Below the pieces are notes generated by a model, which saw nothing but the letters and a program-made list of their open reading frames with translations, had not been told where the DNA came from and did not search any database. From contig NZ_JACGLS010000001.1 in the NCBI RefSeq assembly GCF_014062345.1, positions 434,001 to 498,000 of the forward strand: a DNA stretch of 64,000 nucleotides, read 5' to 3'. The translations under genes and the position numbers were made by a program. This DNA comes from Tenacibaculum pelagium. GTDB taxonomy: Bacteria; Bacteroidota; Bacteroidia; Flavobacteriales; Flavobacteriaceae. This document shows positions 37,671 through 44,655 of this stretch, one piece after another (the stretch's first letter is position 1; each line of letters starts with the position of its first letter).

Positions 37671-37919
37671 CTATCCTCTTAAATTTAAATCTTTCATGAT
37701 TTTATTAAAATCATCAGATGTAGGTGTTAAATAAACTTTTTTATCAATAAATAGTGTTGGGTATTTTAATTGTCCTTCATACAACTCTTTACTATGGTCT
37801 TTAGCTTCAATATTTTCACTAACATCTTTGTAATTAAATGGTACTTCTGCCATTCTTAAAAAATTTTTAAAAGCCACAGTATGTGCATGCCCTTTTCTAC
37901 CGTATAGTGTAATCTTCAT
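37671..37919 (-). CDS. Glutaredoxin-like protein lacking the CxxC active site
   Basis: This is an 82-residue protein with a thioredoxin fold: MKITLYGRKGHAHTVAFKNF, then YKDVSENIEAKDHSKEL, LKYPTLFIDKKVYLTPT. The cis-Pro-type YPTLF and the helix pattern match glutaredoxin or the GST N-terminal domain. The place normally taken by CPYC reads KGHAH, and the protein contains no cysteine at all. It cannot do disulfide exchange and may bind glutathione or act structurally. It is the first gene of the unit with marR, behind operator B. Confidence 0.8.
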   Translation of the reverse strand: MKITLYGRKGHAHTVAFKNFLRMAEVPFNYKDVSENIEAKDHSKELYEGQLKYPTLFIDKKVYLTPTSDDFNKIMKDLNLRG

Positions 37920-37940
37920 TTCTTACCTCCTTTCTGAGTA

Positions 37941-37948
37941 CAAAATTA
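37941..37948 (-). promoter_or_regulatory. -7 box of the glutaredoxin-like/marR unit
   Basis: The complement reads TAATTTTG (TAnnTTTG), 22 bp upstream of the start at 37919. Confidence 0.6.
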
Positions 37949-37961
37949 CGAAAAAAACTCA

Positions 37962-37979
37962 TACTTTCCAAGGAAACTA
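37962..37979. promoter_or_regulatory. MarR-type operator B
   Basis: TACTTTCC-AA-GGAAACTA is an imperfect inverted repeat with a perfect TTTCCAAGGAAA core. Its centre is 26 bp upstream of the -7 box centre at 37941-37948, over the -33 region. Confidence 0.68.
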
Positions 37980-38019
37980 TTTTAATAGTAAATAATTAGA
38001 CTAAGAAGTGTTAATTATG

Positions 38020-38296
38020 TTAAAACATCTGAATACTCTGGCTTTTATCAAAAATTGATTTTGCAAACGGGCATAATGGAATAGCTTTTATACCTTTTTC
38101 TCGCATAAAGTTTACGGAAGCTTCTACTAATTTATAACCAACACCTTTTCCACGAAGATTATCTCCAACTTCGGTATGATCTATAATTATTTTATCGGTT
38201 CCTACCGAAGTATAGATTATTAACGCATCTCTACTTCCATTTACTTCTATGTAAAATTCTCCTTTTTTTTTCGTTGTCTTCTTGTTGAACTAGCAT
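38020..38296 (-). pseudogene. YjdJ-like GNAT acetyltransferase, frameshifted in a poly-A tract
   Basis: The ATG at 38296 opens MLVQQEDNEKK and then enters nine A (complement of 38263-38271). The rest of the family reads on in another frame as GEFYIEVNGSRDALIIY, IIIDHTEVGDNLRGKGVG, IPLCPFAKSIFDKSQ, ending at a TAA at 38020-38022. Removing one A restores a ~91-residue protein of the COG2388 GNAT family. It follows the CDGSH gene by two bases in the DoxX operon. It could be a real pseudogene, a phase-variable tract or a sequencing error. Confidence 0.8.
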
Positions 38297-38298
38297 TT

Positions 38299-38727
38299 TT
38301 ATCCTTTAAATTCAGCTTTTACATGAGCCCCATCACAATAAGGTTTATTTTGTGAAGCACCACATCTACAAAAAGCGGTTGTTTTATTTTTCTTTTCAGT
38401 TATTCCATCAGAATTAGTAATGTGCAACGTACCATACACTAATAACGGTCCATTCTCTAAAGCTTCAACTTTTGTTTCCGTATGCATAGTTTCTTGACTT
38501 TCTCCTTTAGAAATGTATGATAATGCACCTGAAGGACAAGCTTCTACTTGTTTTTTTATACGAGCTGTTGTAGCTCCTTCCATATTTACCCAAGGTCTAT
38601 TCTGAGGATTAAATACTTGCAATAATTCTTTCCAACATTTTTTGGCATGAATACAAGTATTGGGTTTCCAAACTACAGTAATATCATCATTACTATACTC
38701 TTTTACAATCTCTCTTTTTTCTGCCAT
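38299..38727 (-). CDS. (4Fe-4S)-type and CDGSH iron-sulfur domain protein
   Basis: This is a 142-residue protein with two parts. The first is a Fer4_19 (DUF1271) module, with CIHAKKCWKELLQVF, RPWV and a CPSGAL Cys (about residues 20-75). The second is a C-terminal CDGSH module FCRCGASQNKPYCDGAH (about residues 120-136), whose three Cys and one His hold a 2Fe-2S cluster. Such proteins are redox or Fe-S transfer factors. It is co-directional with the FMN reductase 18 bp upstream. Confidence 0.85.
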   Translation of the reverse strand: MAEKREIVKEYSNDDITVVWKPNTCIHAKKCWKELLQVFNPQNRPWVNMEGATTARIKKQVEACPSGALSYISKGESQETMHTETKVEALENGPLLVYGTLHITNSDGITEKKNKTTAFCRCGASQNKPYCDGAHVKAEFKG

Positions 38728-38745
38728 AATTAGTTAATTTTAAGG

Positions 38746-39276
38746 TTAAATTGATTTTTGAAAAGTTACAACTGCTTCTTTTAGTTTTTCATTTTGTTCT
38801 TCGTTTACAATTCTTCCATCTTTAAAGTTATCATAAAAACTTGGTAATGAAAAATCTGTAACTACATTTCCTCCCATATGAGGAAACCCTGCTTTTGCAA
38901 TTGATAAAACGGAAGCTCCCCCTCTTCCTCCTGGAGAAGTTGCCATTACTAAAATTGGCTTATGACTCCAAAGTTTCTGATCGATGCGAGACATCCAATC
39001 GAAAACATTTTTAAATGCTACTGAAAAATTTCCATTATGTTCTGCCAACGATAAAACAACTCCGTCTGAATCTTTAATCTCGTTTAAAAAATTAGTCGCA
39101 TTTTCTGGAATTCCATTTTCAGCTTCTTCATCAATACCATAAACTGACAACGGGTAATCGTTTAAATCTAAAACAGTTACACTAACATCTTCTAATAAAT
39201 TAGCAGCATAAGTTGCTAATTGTTTATTGATTGAATTCTTGCTATTACTACCTGCAAAGGCTATTATTTTTTTCAT
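38746..39276 (-). CDS. NADPH-dependent FMN reductase family protein
   Basis: This is a 176-residue flavodoxin-like protein: IIAFAGSNSKNSINKQLATYA (FMN phosphate loop), DLNDYPLSVYGID, and ATSPGGRGGASVL (about residue 111). Members reduce azo dyes, chromate or quinones. It follows osmC directly (the start codon is adjacent to the osmC stop). In this stress operon a quinone- or electrophile-reducing role is plausible. Confidence 0.87.
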   Translation of the reverse strand: MKKIIAFAGSNSKNSINKQLATYAANLLEDVSVTVLDLNDYPLSVYGIDEEAENGIPENATNFLNEIKDSDGVVLSLAEHNGNFSVAFKNVFDWMSRIDQKLWSHKPILVMATSPGGRGGASVLSIAKAGFPHMGGNVVTDFSLPSFYDNFKDGRIVNEEQNEKLKEAVVTFQKSI

Positions 39277-39687
39277 CTATGATATTATTTTTGTGGCTAT
39301 TGGAGTTTCTCCTTTTACCATTTTTGCAACAGGGCATTTACCTGCAATTTCTAATAATTTTACTCTTTGTTCTTCAGTAATTTCTTTTTCAAAAGAGATC
39401 TCTTCAACTAATGATTTTTTTATTCCTTCTTTAGTTAACTCTTCTTTTTGTGTAACATTAACAACGATTTCTCCAACGTCCCATTTTTTTCGTTGCGCAT
39501 ACATTCTTAATGTAATTGATACACAACTACCAATAGCGGTTAGTAAATATTCTACAGGAGTTGGTCCATTATCATCACCTCCTTTATCTAAAGGTTCATC
39601 TATAACAGCAAAATGATTTCTCATTTTTGCTTCTGCTAAATAATTACGATTTGTTAAAGTTACTTTTGAAGAAGTTTTAGCTGCCAT
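39277..39687 (-). CDS. OsmC family peroxiredoxin-like protein
   Basis: This is a 136-residue protein with the OsmC fold. A first catalytic Cys lies in IGSCVSITLRMYA (about residue 53) and the second in GKCPVAKM (about residue 118), after helix QRVKLLEIA. The family reduces organic hydroperoxides. The stop of doxX overlaps this start by one base (39687), so both are translationally coupled. Confidence 0.88.
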   Translation of the reverse strand: MAAKTSSKVTLTNRNYLAEAKMRNHFAVIDEPLDKGGDDNGPTPVEYLLTAIGSCVSITLRMYAQRKKWDVGEIVVNVTQKEELTKEGIKKSLVEEISFEKEITEEQRVKLLEIAGKCPVAKMVKGETPIATKIIS

Positions 39688-40037
39688 TATATTTTTTTAC
39701 TATAAATGTAAGAAACTACTAACAAAACCATTGCCATTACAGCTCCCATTTGCTCTCCATCTCCAATCATAAAATGTGCAAAGAATGCTAATATAAAAGC
39801 AAAGAAAAAACCTGCGTATGCCCATTCTTTCAAAAAACTATCTTTTAAAAACCAAATAGCAACCAATCCTAAAATTTTAGCAATTCCGTATGGATAAATT
39901 ATATAAGTAGGATATCCAAATCCTTCAAACATTTTTGCAACTTCAGCATTATTAAAAAAATACATTCCTGCAGAAAAAAGCATTAATAAAGTTAATAATC
40001 CAGTTGCTGCGTAATAAATAATTTTGTCTCGTTTCAT
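39687..40037 (-). CDS. DoxX-like membrane protein
   Basis: This is a 116-residue protein with four hydrophobic helices (YYAATGLLTLLMLFSAGMYFF, YGIAKILGLVAIWF, AYAGFFFAFILAFFAHFMI, AVMAMVLLVVSYIYS), typical of the DoxX_2 family. It is the first gene of a five-gene unit (doxX-osmC-FMN reductase-CDGSH-GNAT) with operator C in its promoter. DoxX proteins often accompany thiol and redox stress enzymes. Confidence 0.82.
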   Translation of the reverse strand: MKRDKIIYYAATGLLTLLMLFSAGMYFFNNAEVAKMFEGFGYPTYIIYPYGIAKILGLVAIWFLKDSFLKEWAYAGFFFAFILAFFAHFMIGDGEQMGAVMAMVLLVVSYIYSKKI

Positions 40038-40061
40038 TCTTAATTAGTTTTAAATTCGATT

Positions 40062-40069
40062 CAAAGATA
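40062..40069 (-). promoter_or_regulatory. -7 box of the doxX operon
   Basis: The complement reads TATCTTTG (TAnnTTTG), 25 bp upstream of the doxX start. Confidence 0.6.
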
Positions 40070-40082
40070 TAAAAAATATTTT

Positions 40083-40114
40083 TATTTACCATGGAATATA
40101 TTTTCCAGGTATTT
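40083..40114. promoter_or_regulatory. MarR-type operator C (two overlapping boxes)
   Basis: Box 1 is TATTTACC-AT-GGAATATA (40083-40100), whose centre is again 26 bp from the -7 box centre. Box 2, TATTTTCCAGGTATTT (40099-40114), is a looser copy. Both share the CCnnGG/CCnGG core of operators A and B. Confidence 0.6.
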
Positions 40115-40155
40115 AAATTTGTTTTTTATCACTTTTAAATATACAGATAAAAATA

Positions 40156-40163
40156 TATATTTG
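40156..40163 (+). promoter_or_regulatory. -7 box of the MarR-GNAT gene
   Basis: TATATTTG fits TAnnTTTG, 36 bp upstream of the ATG at 40200. It faces away from the doxX promoter, so operator C sits between two divergent promoters. Confidence 0.55.
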
Positions 40164-40199
40164 CATAAGTGCTTATATAATTAATTATAGTAATATATT

Positions 40200-41159
40200 A
40201 TGGATGCTTTAAAAGGGTTTGGAGAAATCGGGATGGGTTCTCGATTAAAGAGAGTAAGTGAATATATGATGAGAGAAACTCAACTTGTATACAATAAGTA
40301 TAATATTGATTTTGACCCCTACTTATTCCCAACTTTTAAGATTATTAAAAACAAAAACGGAGTTACGAACTCTGAAATTACTGCTAGCCTTCAAATATCT
40401 CAACCCGCTACGACACAGGCGATCAATAAACTTTTAAAAAAAGAATTAATTTTTTTAAAAGAAGATAAAATTGATAAACGAAAAAAAGTAATCGTTCTTT
40501 CTAAAAAAGGAAGAGAGCTTATACAAAATGTAACTCCGATTTGGGATAGTATAGAACAAACTATAAAAAACTACACCAACATTACATCAAACTCTTTAGT
40601 TGAGCACTTAAATATATTAGAAGAAAAATTTAATACCAAAGCTTTTAGCAAAGCTATCATAGAACACATACAAATGAATACTATAAAAAAACACAACCTA
40701 GAAATTGAAGAATTTAAAAAAGAGTATGCTTCTTCTTTTTACGATTTAAACATCGAATGGCTAAAAACTTTCTTTTACGTTGAACCTTATGACGAAGAAG
40801 TATTAAGTAACCCTGATAGATATATTATTGATAAAGGAGGACATATTTTTTTCGCGAAACTAAATAATGAAATTGTAGGCACAGTAGCATTAATGCCTAT
40901 GAAAGAAAAGAATGTTTACGAACTAACTAAAATGGCTGTTTCTCCTAAACATCGAGGTTATAAAATTGGACAGCAATTAATGCAAAAATGTATTGATTTT
41001 GCCAAAGAACAAAGTTTTGATAAACTCGTTTTATACTCTAGTACAAAACTTGAAAATGCAATCTACATCTATAGAAAATATGGTTTTATAGAAATTCCTG
41101 TTGAAGAAAATTCCCCTTATGTTAGAAGTGATATTAAAATGGAATTAAAGACTAGTTAG
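40200..41159 (+). CDS. MarR-GNAT fusion regulator/acetyltransferase
   Basis: This is a 319-residue protein with two domains. Residues ~1-150 form a MarR winged helix (FPTFKIIKNKNGVTNSEIT, ISQPATTQAINKLLKKELI, IDKRKKVIVLSKKGRELI). Residues ~160-319 form a GNAT acetyltransferase (LTKMAVSPKHRGYKIGQQLMQK, with acetyl-CoA loop RGYKIGQ, then KLENAIYIYRKYGF). Such HTH/GNAT fusions are known but their targets are mostly unknown. It is divergent from the doxX operon, sharing the 162-bp gap with operator C, and ends at a strong terminator. Confidence 0.9.
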   Translation: MDALKGFGEIGMGSRLKRVSEYMMRETQLVYNKYNIDFDPYLFPTFKIIKNKNGVTNSEITASLQISQPATTQAINKLLKKELIFLKEDKIDKRKKVIVLSKKGRELIQNVTPIWDSIEQTIKNYTNITSNSLVEHLNILEEKFNTKAFSKAIIEHIQMNTIKKHNLEIEEFKKEYASSFYDLNIEWLKTFFYVEPYDEEVLSNPDRYIIDKGGHIFFAKLNNEIVGTVALMPMKEKNVYELTKMAVSPKHRGYKIGQQLMQKCIDFAKEQSFDKLVLYSSTKLENAIYIYRKYGFIEIPVEENSPYVRSDIKMELKTS

Positions 41160-41160
41160 A

Positions 41161-41190
41161 AAAAACTCCAGCATTCAGCTGGAGTTTTTT
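41161..41190. terminator. Bidirectional terminator between MarR-GNAT and aceA
   Basis: ACTCCAGC/GCTGGAGT stem with a five-base loop; an A-run on one side and a T-run on the other. Confidence 0.9.
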
Positions 41191-41206
41191 ATTTTCAACT
41201 TTATAC

Positions 41207-42826
41207 TTACACTACTTCTAATTCAATTTTTCTTACCTCTGTGGTCTCAAACTGATTAGAAGTGTTCTTTTCTCCACCAGCTTTTAAGGCTTTGTCTCCT
41301 GCAAAGAATGTTTTATGGTCATCACCTAAATCAGAACCTGCCATTCTTTGATGTTTTACACAAGACACTCCTTTTCTTATTTCTTGACGTTGTACTCCCT
41401 TAACATAAGCTAACATACCCTCTTCACCAAAATAACCTTCAGTTAAATCACTCATATGTAATGCTGTAGTATGGTAAGTTGGTAAAGTAATTAAATGATG
41501 AAATATTCCAGCTTCTCTAGCTCCATCCATTTGGAAGGTTCTGATTTTTTGATCTGCTAAATGGCATAATTCTGATCCGTCATATTGAGCATCCATTAAA
41601 TTATTTCTATCATAAGCAGTCATATTTTCTCCCTCCTCTAACATTTCATCATAAGCTTGATTACGGAAATTCAATGTCCAGTTAAATGATGGAGAATTAT
41701 TATAAACCAACTTCGCATTTGGAATTACTTTTCTCACTCGATTTACCATATGCGCAATTTGTTTTACGTTTGGCGTTGGCGTTTCTATCCATAGTAAATC
41801 TGCTCCGTTTTGAAGACTTGTAATACAATCTAATACTACTCTATTAATATTAGATCCGTCTTTAAACTTATATAATCCATTTGATAACCTTACAGGACGA
41901 ACCAGTTTACCGTCTCTTTTTAACAACACATCATCTTCTCTAGCATTTTCAATAGCAATTTCTTCTGCTTCAACAAAAGCTAAATATTGAGATGCTAAAT
42001 CTCCTGATTCTCGACTTACTGGTAGTTTTTGTGTAAGTCCTGCTCCTTCAGAATCCGTTCTAGCTACTATAATTCCATCTTCTATACCTAACTCTAAAAA
42101 AGCGTAACGAATCGCATTTAGTTTTGCTATAAAATCCTCATGTGGTACTGTTACTTTTCCATCTTGATGTCCACATTGTTTTGCATCAGAAACCTGATTT
42201 TCAATTTGAATTGCACAAGCCCCAGCCTGAATCATCTTTTTAGCCAATAAATAGGTAGCTTCTTCATTACCAAAACCAGCATCAATATCCGCAATAATTG
42301 GTACAATATGAGATTCAAAATTATCTATTTCATCCTGCATATCTTCTCCTTCTTCTAGTCTTCTAAATAAGTCATTCAACTCAATTGCATCTGCTTGACG
42401 TAAAAAATCATAAATCTCTTCAATAAGAGAAGACACCGCTGTTTTTTCATGCATTGATTGATCTGGTAATGGTCCAAATTCTGAACGCAATGCAGCTACC
42501 ATCCAGCCTGAAAGATATAAATATCTTTTACTCGTTGTTTTATGATGTTTCTTTACTGAAATCATTTTTTGCTGGGCTACAAACCCATGCCAACAACCTA
42601 ATGACTGCGTGTATTGTGAATTATCTGCATCATATGCCGCCATATCTTCTCTCATAATCGCTGCAGTATATTTAGCAATATCTAACCCCGTTTTAAAACG
42701 ATTTTGAGTAACCATTCTTGCTGCACTCTTTGGGTTTATTGCATTCCATGTGCTCCCATACTTTTTCTTTAAAGTTTTTACAGTTTCTAAGGCTGAACTA
42801 TAACTTCCTTGAGCTAAATTTTTCAT
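41207..42826 (-). CDS. aceA: Isocitrate lyase (long, subfamily-3-like)
   Basis: This is a 539-residue enzyme that splits isocitrate into glyoxylate and succinate. The catalytic Cys loop reads DAKQCGHQDGKVTVPHEDF (about residues 209-227), as in the long Pseudomonas-type enzymes and unlike the KKCGH of E. coli AceA. IVARTDSEGA and PSFNWTLNF are also present. It follows aceB by 83 bp with a stem-loop between. Operon position and residues support glyoxylate bypass function for growth on acetate or fatty acids. Confidence 0.95.
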   Translation of the reverse strand: MKNLAQGSYSSALETVKTLKKKYGSTWNAINPKSAARMVTQNRFKTGLDIAKYTAAIMREDMAAYDADNSQYTQSLGCWHGFVAQQKMISVKKHHKTTSKRYLYLSGWMVAALRSEFGPLPDQSMHEKTAVSSLIEEIYDFLRQADAIELNDLFRRLEEGEDMQDEIDNFESHIVPIIADIDAGFGNEEATYLLAKKMIQAGACAIQIENQVSDAKQCGHQDGKVTVPHEDFIAKLNAIRYAFLELGIEDGIIVARTDSEGAGLTQKLPVSRESGDLASQYLAFVEAEEIAIENAREDDVLLKRDGKLVRPVRLSNGLYKFKDGSNINRVVLDCITSLQNGADLLWIETPTPNVKQIAHMVNRVRKVIPNAKLVYNNSPSFNWTLNFRNQAYDEMLEEGENMTAYDRNNLMDAQYDGSELCHLADQKIRTFQMDGAREAGIFHHLITLPTYHTTALHMSDLTEGYFGEEGMLAYVKGVQRQEIRKGVSCVKHQRMAGSDLGDDHKTFFAGDKALKAGGEKNTSNQFETTEVRKIELEVV

Positions 42827-42870
42827 AATTTTGTGTTGTTAAATAAGTTATTGATTTTGTTAATAGCTTA

Positions 42871-42900
42871 CCCCTTTAAATGTTGCCGCATTTTTAGGGG
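42871..42900. other. Intercistronic stem-loop between aceB and aceA
   Basis: CCCCTTTAAATG and CATTTTTAGGGG form a 12-bp stem with two mismatches around TTGCCG. The T-run (42902-42907) is on the plus strand, although both genes are on the minus strand. For aceB-aceA mRNA it is thus more likely a processing or stability hairpin than a full terminator. Confidence 0.5.
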
Positions 42901-42909
42901 CTTTTTTAT

Positions 42910-44505
42910 TTATAAATATTGATATGCTGGCAAGGTTAAAAACTCTACAAACTCTTCATTAAGAATTAGATTATCAAATAATTCAATTGCAGTTTCAAAC
43001 TTTCCTTTAGCATATCTTTCATCTCCTACATAGTTTTTAATTTTTTGGATTTCTTCTTTTTTGTATTGCTCATACATATCTTTTGTAAACCTTCTACCAT
43101 CTTCTAACAAAACTTCTTTATGCAACCATTGCCAAACTTGAGTTCTTGAAATCTCTGCAGTCGCTGCATCTTCCATTAAATTGTACAAAGCTGCTGCCCC
43201 TTGCCCCATTAACCAAGATTCTATGTATAAAATTCCAACATTAATATTATCCCTAATTCCTTCTTCTGTAATAGTTCCTTTTGGCAATTCAACTAACTCA
43301 CGCTCAGTAATTGATAATTCTTCTAATTTTTTATCTATCTGATTCGCATTTGGCATCGCTTCATTAAATACATCCATAGCTACTTTTACCAATCCTGGGT
43401 GCGCTACCCATGTACCATCGTGCCCATTTTTTGCTTCTTGTAATTTATCATTATATACTTTTTTGAAAGCCAACTTATTTGCCTCTTCATTATTTCTCAC
43501 AGGAATTTGCGCTGCCATACCTCCCATAGCATGTACACCTCTTCTATGACATGATTGTATTACGCGTAGCGAATAGGCTTTCATAAAAGGACTACTCATT
43601 GTAACTTGAGCTCTGTTTGGTACAATAAAACTTTTATGATTTCTAAATTTTTTGATATATGAAAAGATATAATCCCAACGACCACAGTTTAAACCAACCA
43701 TATGATTTCTTAACTCATAAATAATTTCATCTAACTGAAAACTAGCAGTAATTGTTTCAACAAGCACAGTAGCTTTTATTGTTTTTTGAGACACTCCTAA
43801 ATAATCTTGAGCAAATACAAATACATCATTCCACCAACGAGCTTCTTTATAATGTTCTAACTTTGGTAAGTAGAAGTAAGTTGCACTTCCTTTTTTTAAC
43901 AATGCTTCAATATTGTGAAAGAAATACAATCCAAAATCTACTAAAGAAGCTGACATTTCTTTTCCTTCTATAACAAAGTGTTTTTCATTTAAATGCAATC
44001 CTCTAGGTCTCACCAATAAAGTTGCTATATCTTCATTTAATTGATATGTTTTATCCTTCTTTTCGTTATAAAAAGAAATGGTTCTGTTTACTGCATCTCT
44101 TAAATTTACTTGTCCATCTAAAACATTAGCTAGAGTTGGTGAATTACTATCTTCAAAATCAGCCATAAATGTTTTAGCCCCAGAATTCAAAGCGTTGATA
44201 ATCATTTTTCTCTCAACAGGTCCAGTAATCTCCACTCTACGATCTAATAAATCTTTTGGTAATGCTGCACATTTCCAATCACTTTCTCTAACAGCTTTTG
44301 TTTCTTCTGGAAAACTTGGATAATACCCTGCATCGAAATAAGCCTGTTCAATTACTCTTTCTTCTAATAACTGATATCTCTCTGCATCAAATTTTTCATG
44401 AAGCCGAATTAAAAATGCTTTAGCCTCATCTGTTAAAACACTTTTATACTCAACTTCATCAAAACCATTAAATTGAATTCCTTTAACTAAAACATCCTGA
44501 TTCAT
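42910..44505 (-). CDS. aceB: Malate synthase A
   Basis: This is a 531-residue protein of the AceB (MSA) type and usual length. It condenses glyoxylate with acetyl-CoA to malate. Visible features: a TIM-barrel strand with LLVRPRGLHLNEKH (about residues 163-176), LNCGRWDYIFSYIKK (about 272-286) and MGGMAAQIPV (about 333-342). It is the first gene of the aceB-aceA unit, divergent from the RamB-like regulator, with palindromic and direct-repeat sites between. Confidence 0.95.
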   Translation of the reverse strand: MNQDVLVKGIQFNGFDEVEYKSVLTDEAKAFLIRLHEKFDAERYQLLEERVIEQAYFDAGYYPSFPEETKAVRESDWKCAALPKDLLDRRVEITGPVERKMIINALNSGAKTFMADFEDSNSPTLANVLDGQVNLRDAVNRTISFYNEKKDKTYQLNEDIATLLVRPRGLHLNEKHFVIEGKEMSASLVDFGLYFFHNIEALLKKGSATYFYLPKLEHYKEARWWNDVFVFAQDYLGVSQKTIKATVLVETITASFQLDEIIYELRNHMVGLNCGRWDYIFSYIKKFRNHKSFIVPNRAQVTMSSPFMKAYSLRVIQSCHRRGVHAMGGMAAQIPVRNNEEANKLAFKKVYNDKLQEAKNGHDGTWVAHPGLVKVAMDVFNEAMPNANQIDKKLEELSITERELVELPKGTITEEGIRDNINVGILYIESWLMGQGAAALYNLMEDAATAEISRTQVWQWLHKEVLLEDGRRFTKDMYEQYKKEEIQKIKNYVGDERYAKGKFETAIELFDNLILNEEFVEFLTLPAYQYL

Positions 44506-44563
44506 AATAACTTATTTTTAATTATTGACACTTCAATATTATAAAAAAGAACTCAAAACAAAA

Positions 44564-44640
44564 AGCGAACGTTCGCTAAATTTATAATTTTAGCTAATTT
44601 TTATTAATTCGCTAATTTTTATACCTTTGAATTGCGAATC
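44564..44640. promoter_or_regulatory. Operator array between aceB and the RamB-like regulator
   Basis: A perfect 14-bp palindrome AGCGAACGTTCGCT (44564-44577) is followed by three direct repeats: GCTAAATTTAT at 44575, GCTAATTTTTAT at 44593 and again at 44611, each starting exactly 18 bp after the last. A further GCGAAT half-site lies at 44634-44639. The -7 box TACCTTTG (44622-44629) of the regulator gene abuts the third repeat, so binding would probably block it, suggesting autorepression. Confidence 0.65.
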
Positions 44641-44655
44641 TTTTAATAAAATAAT

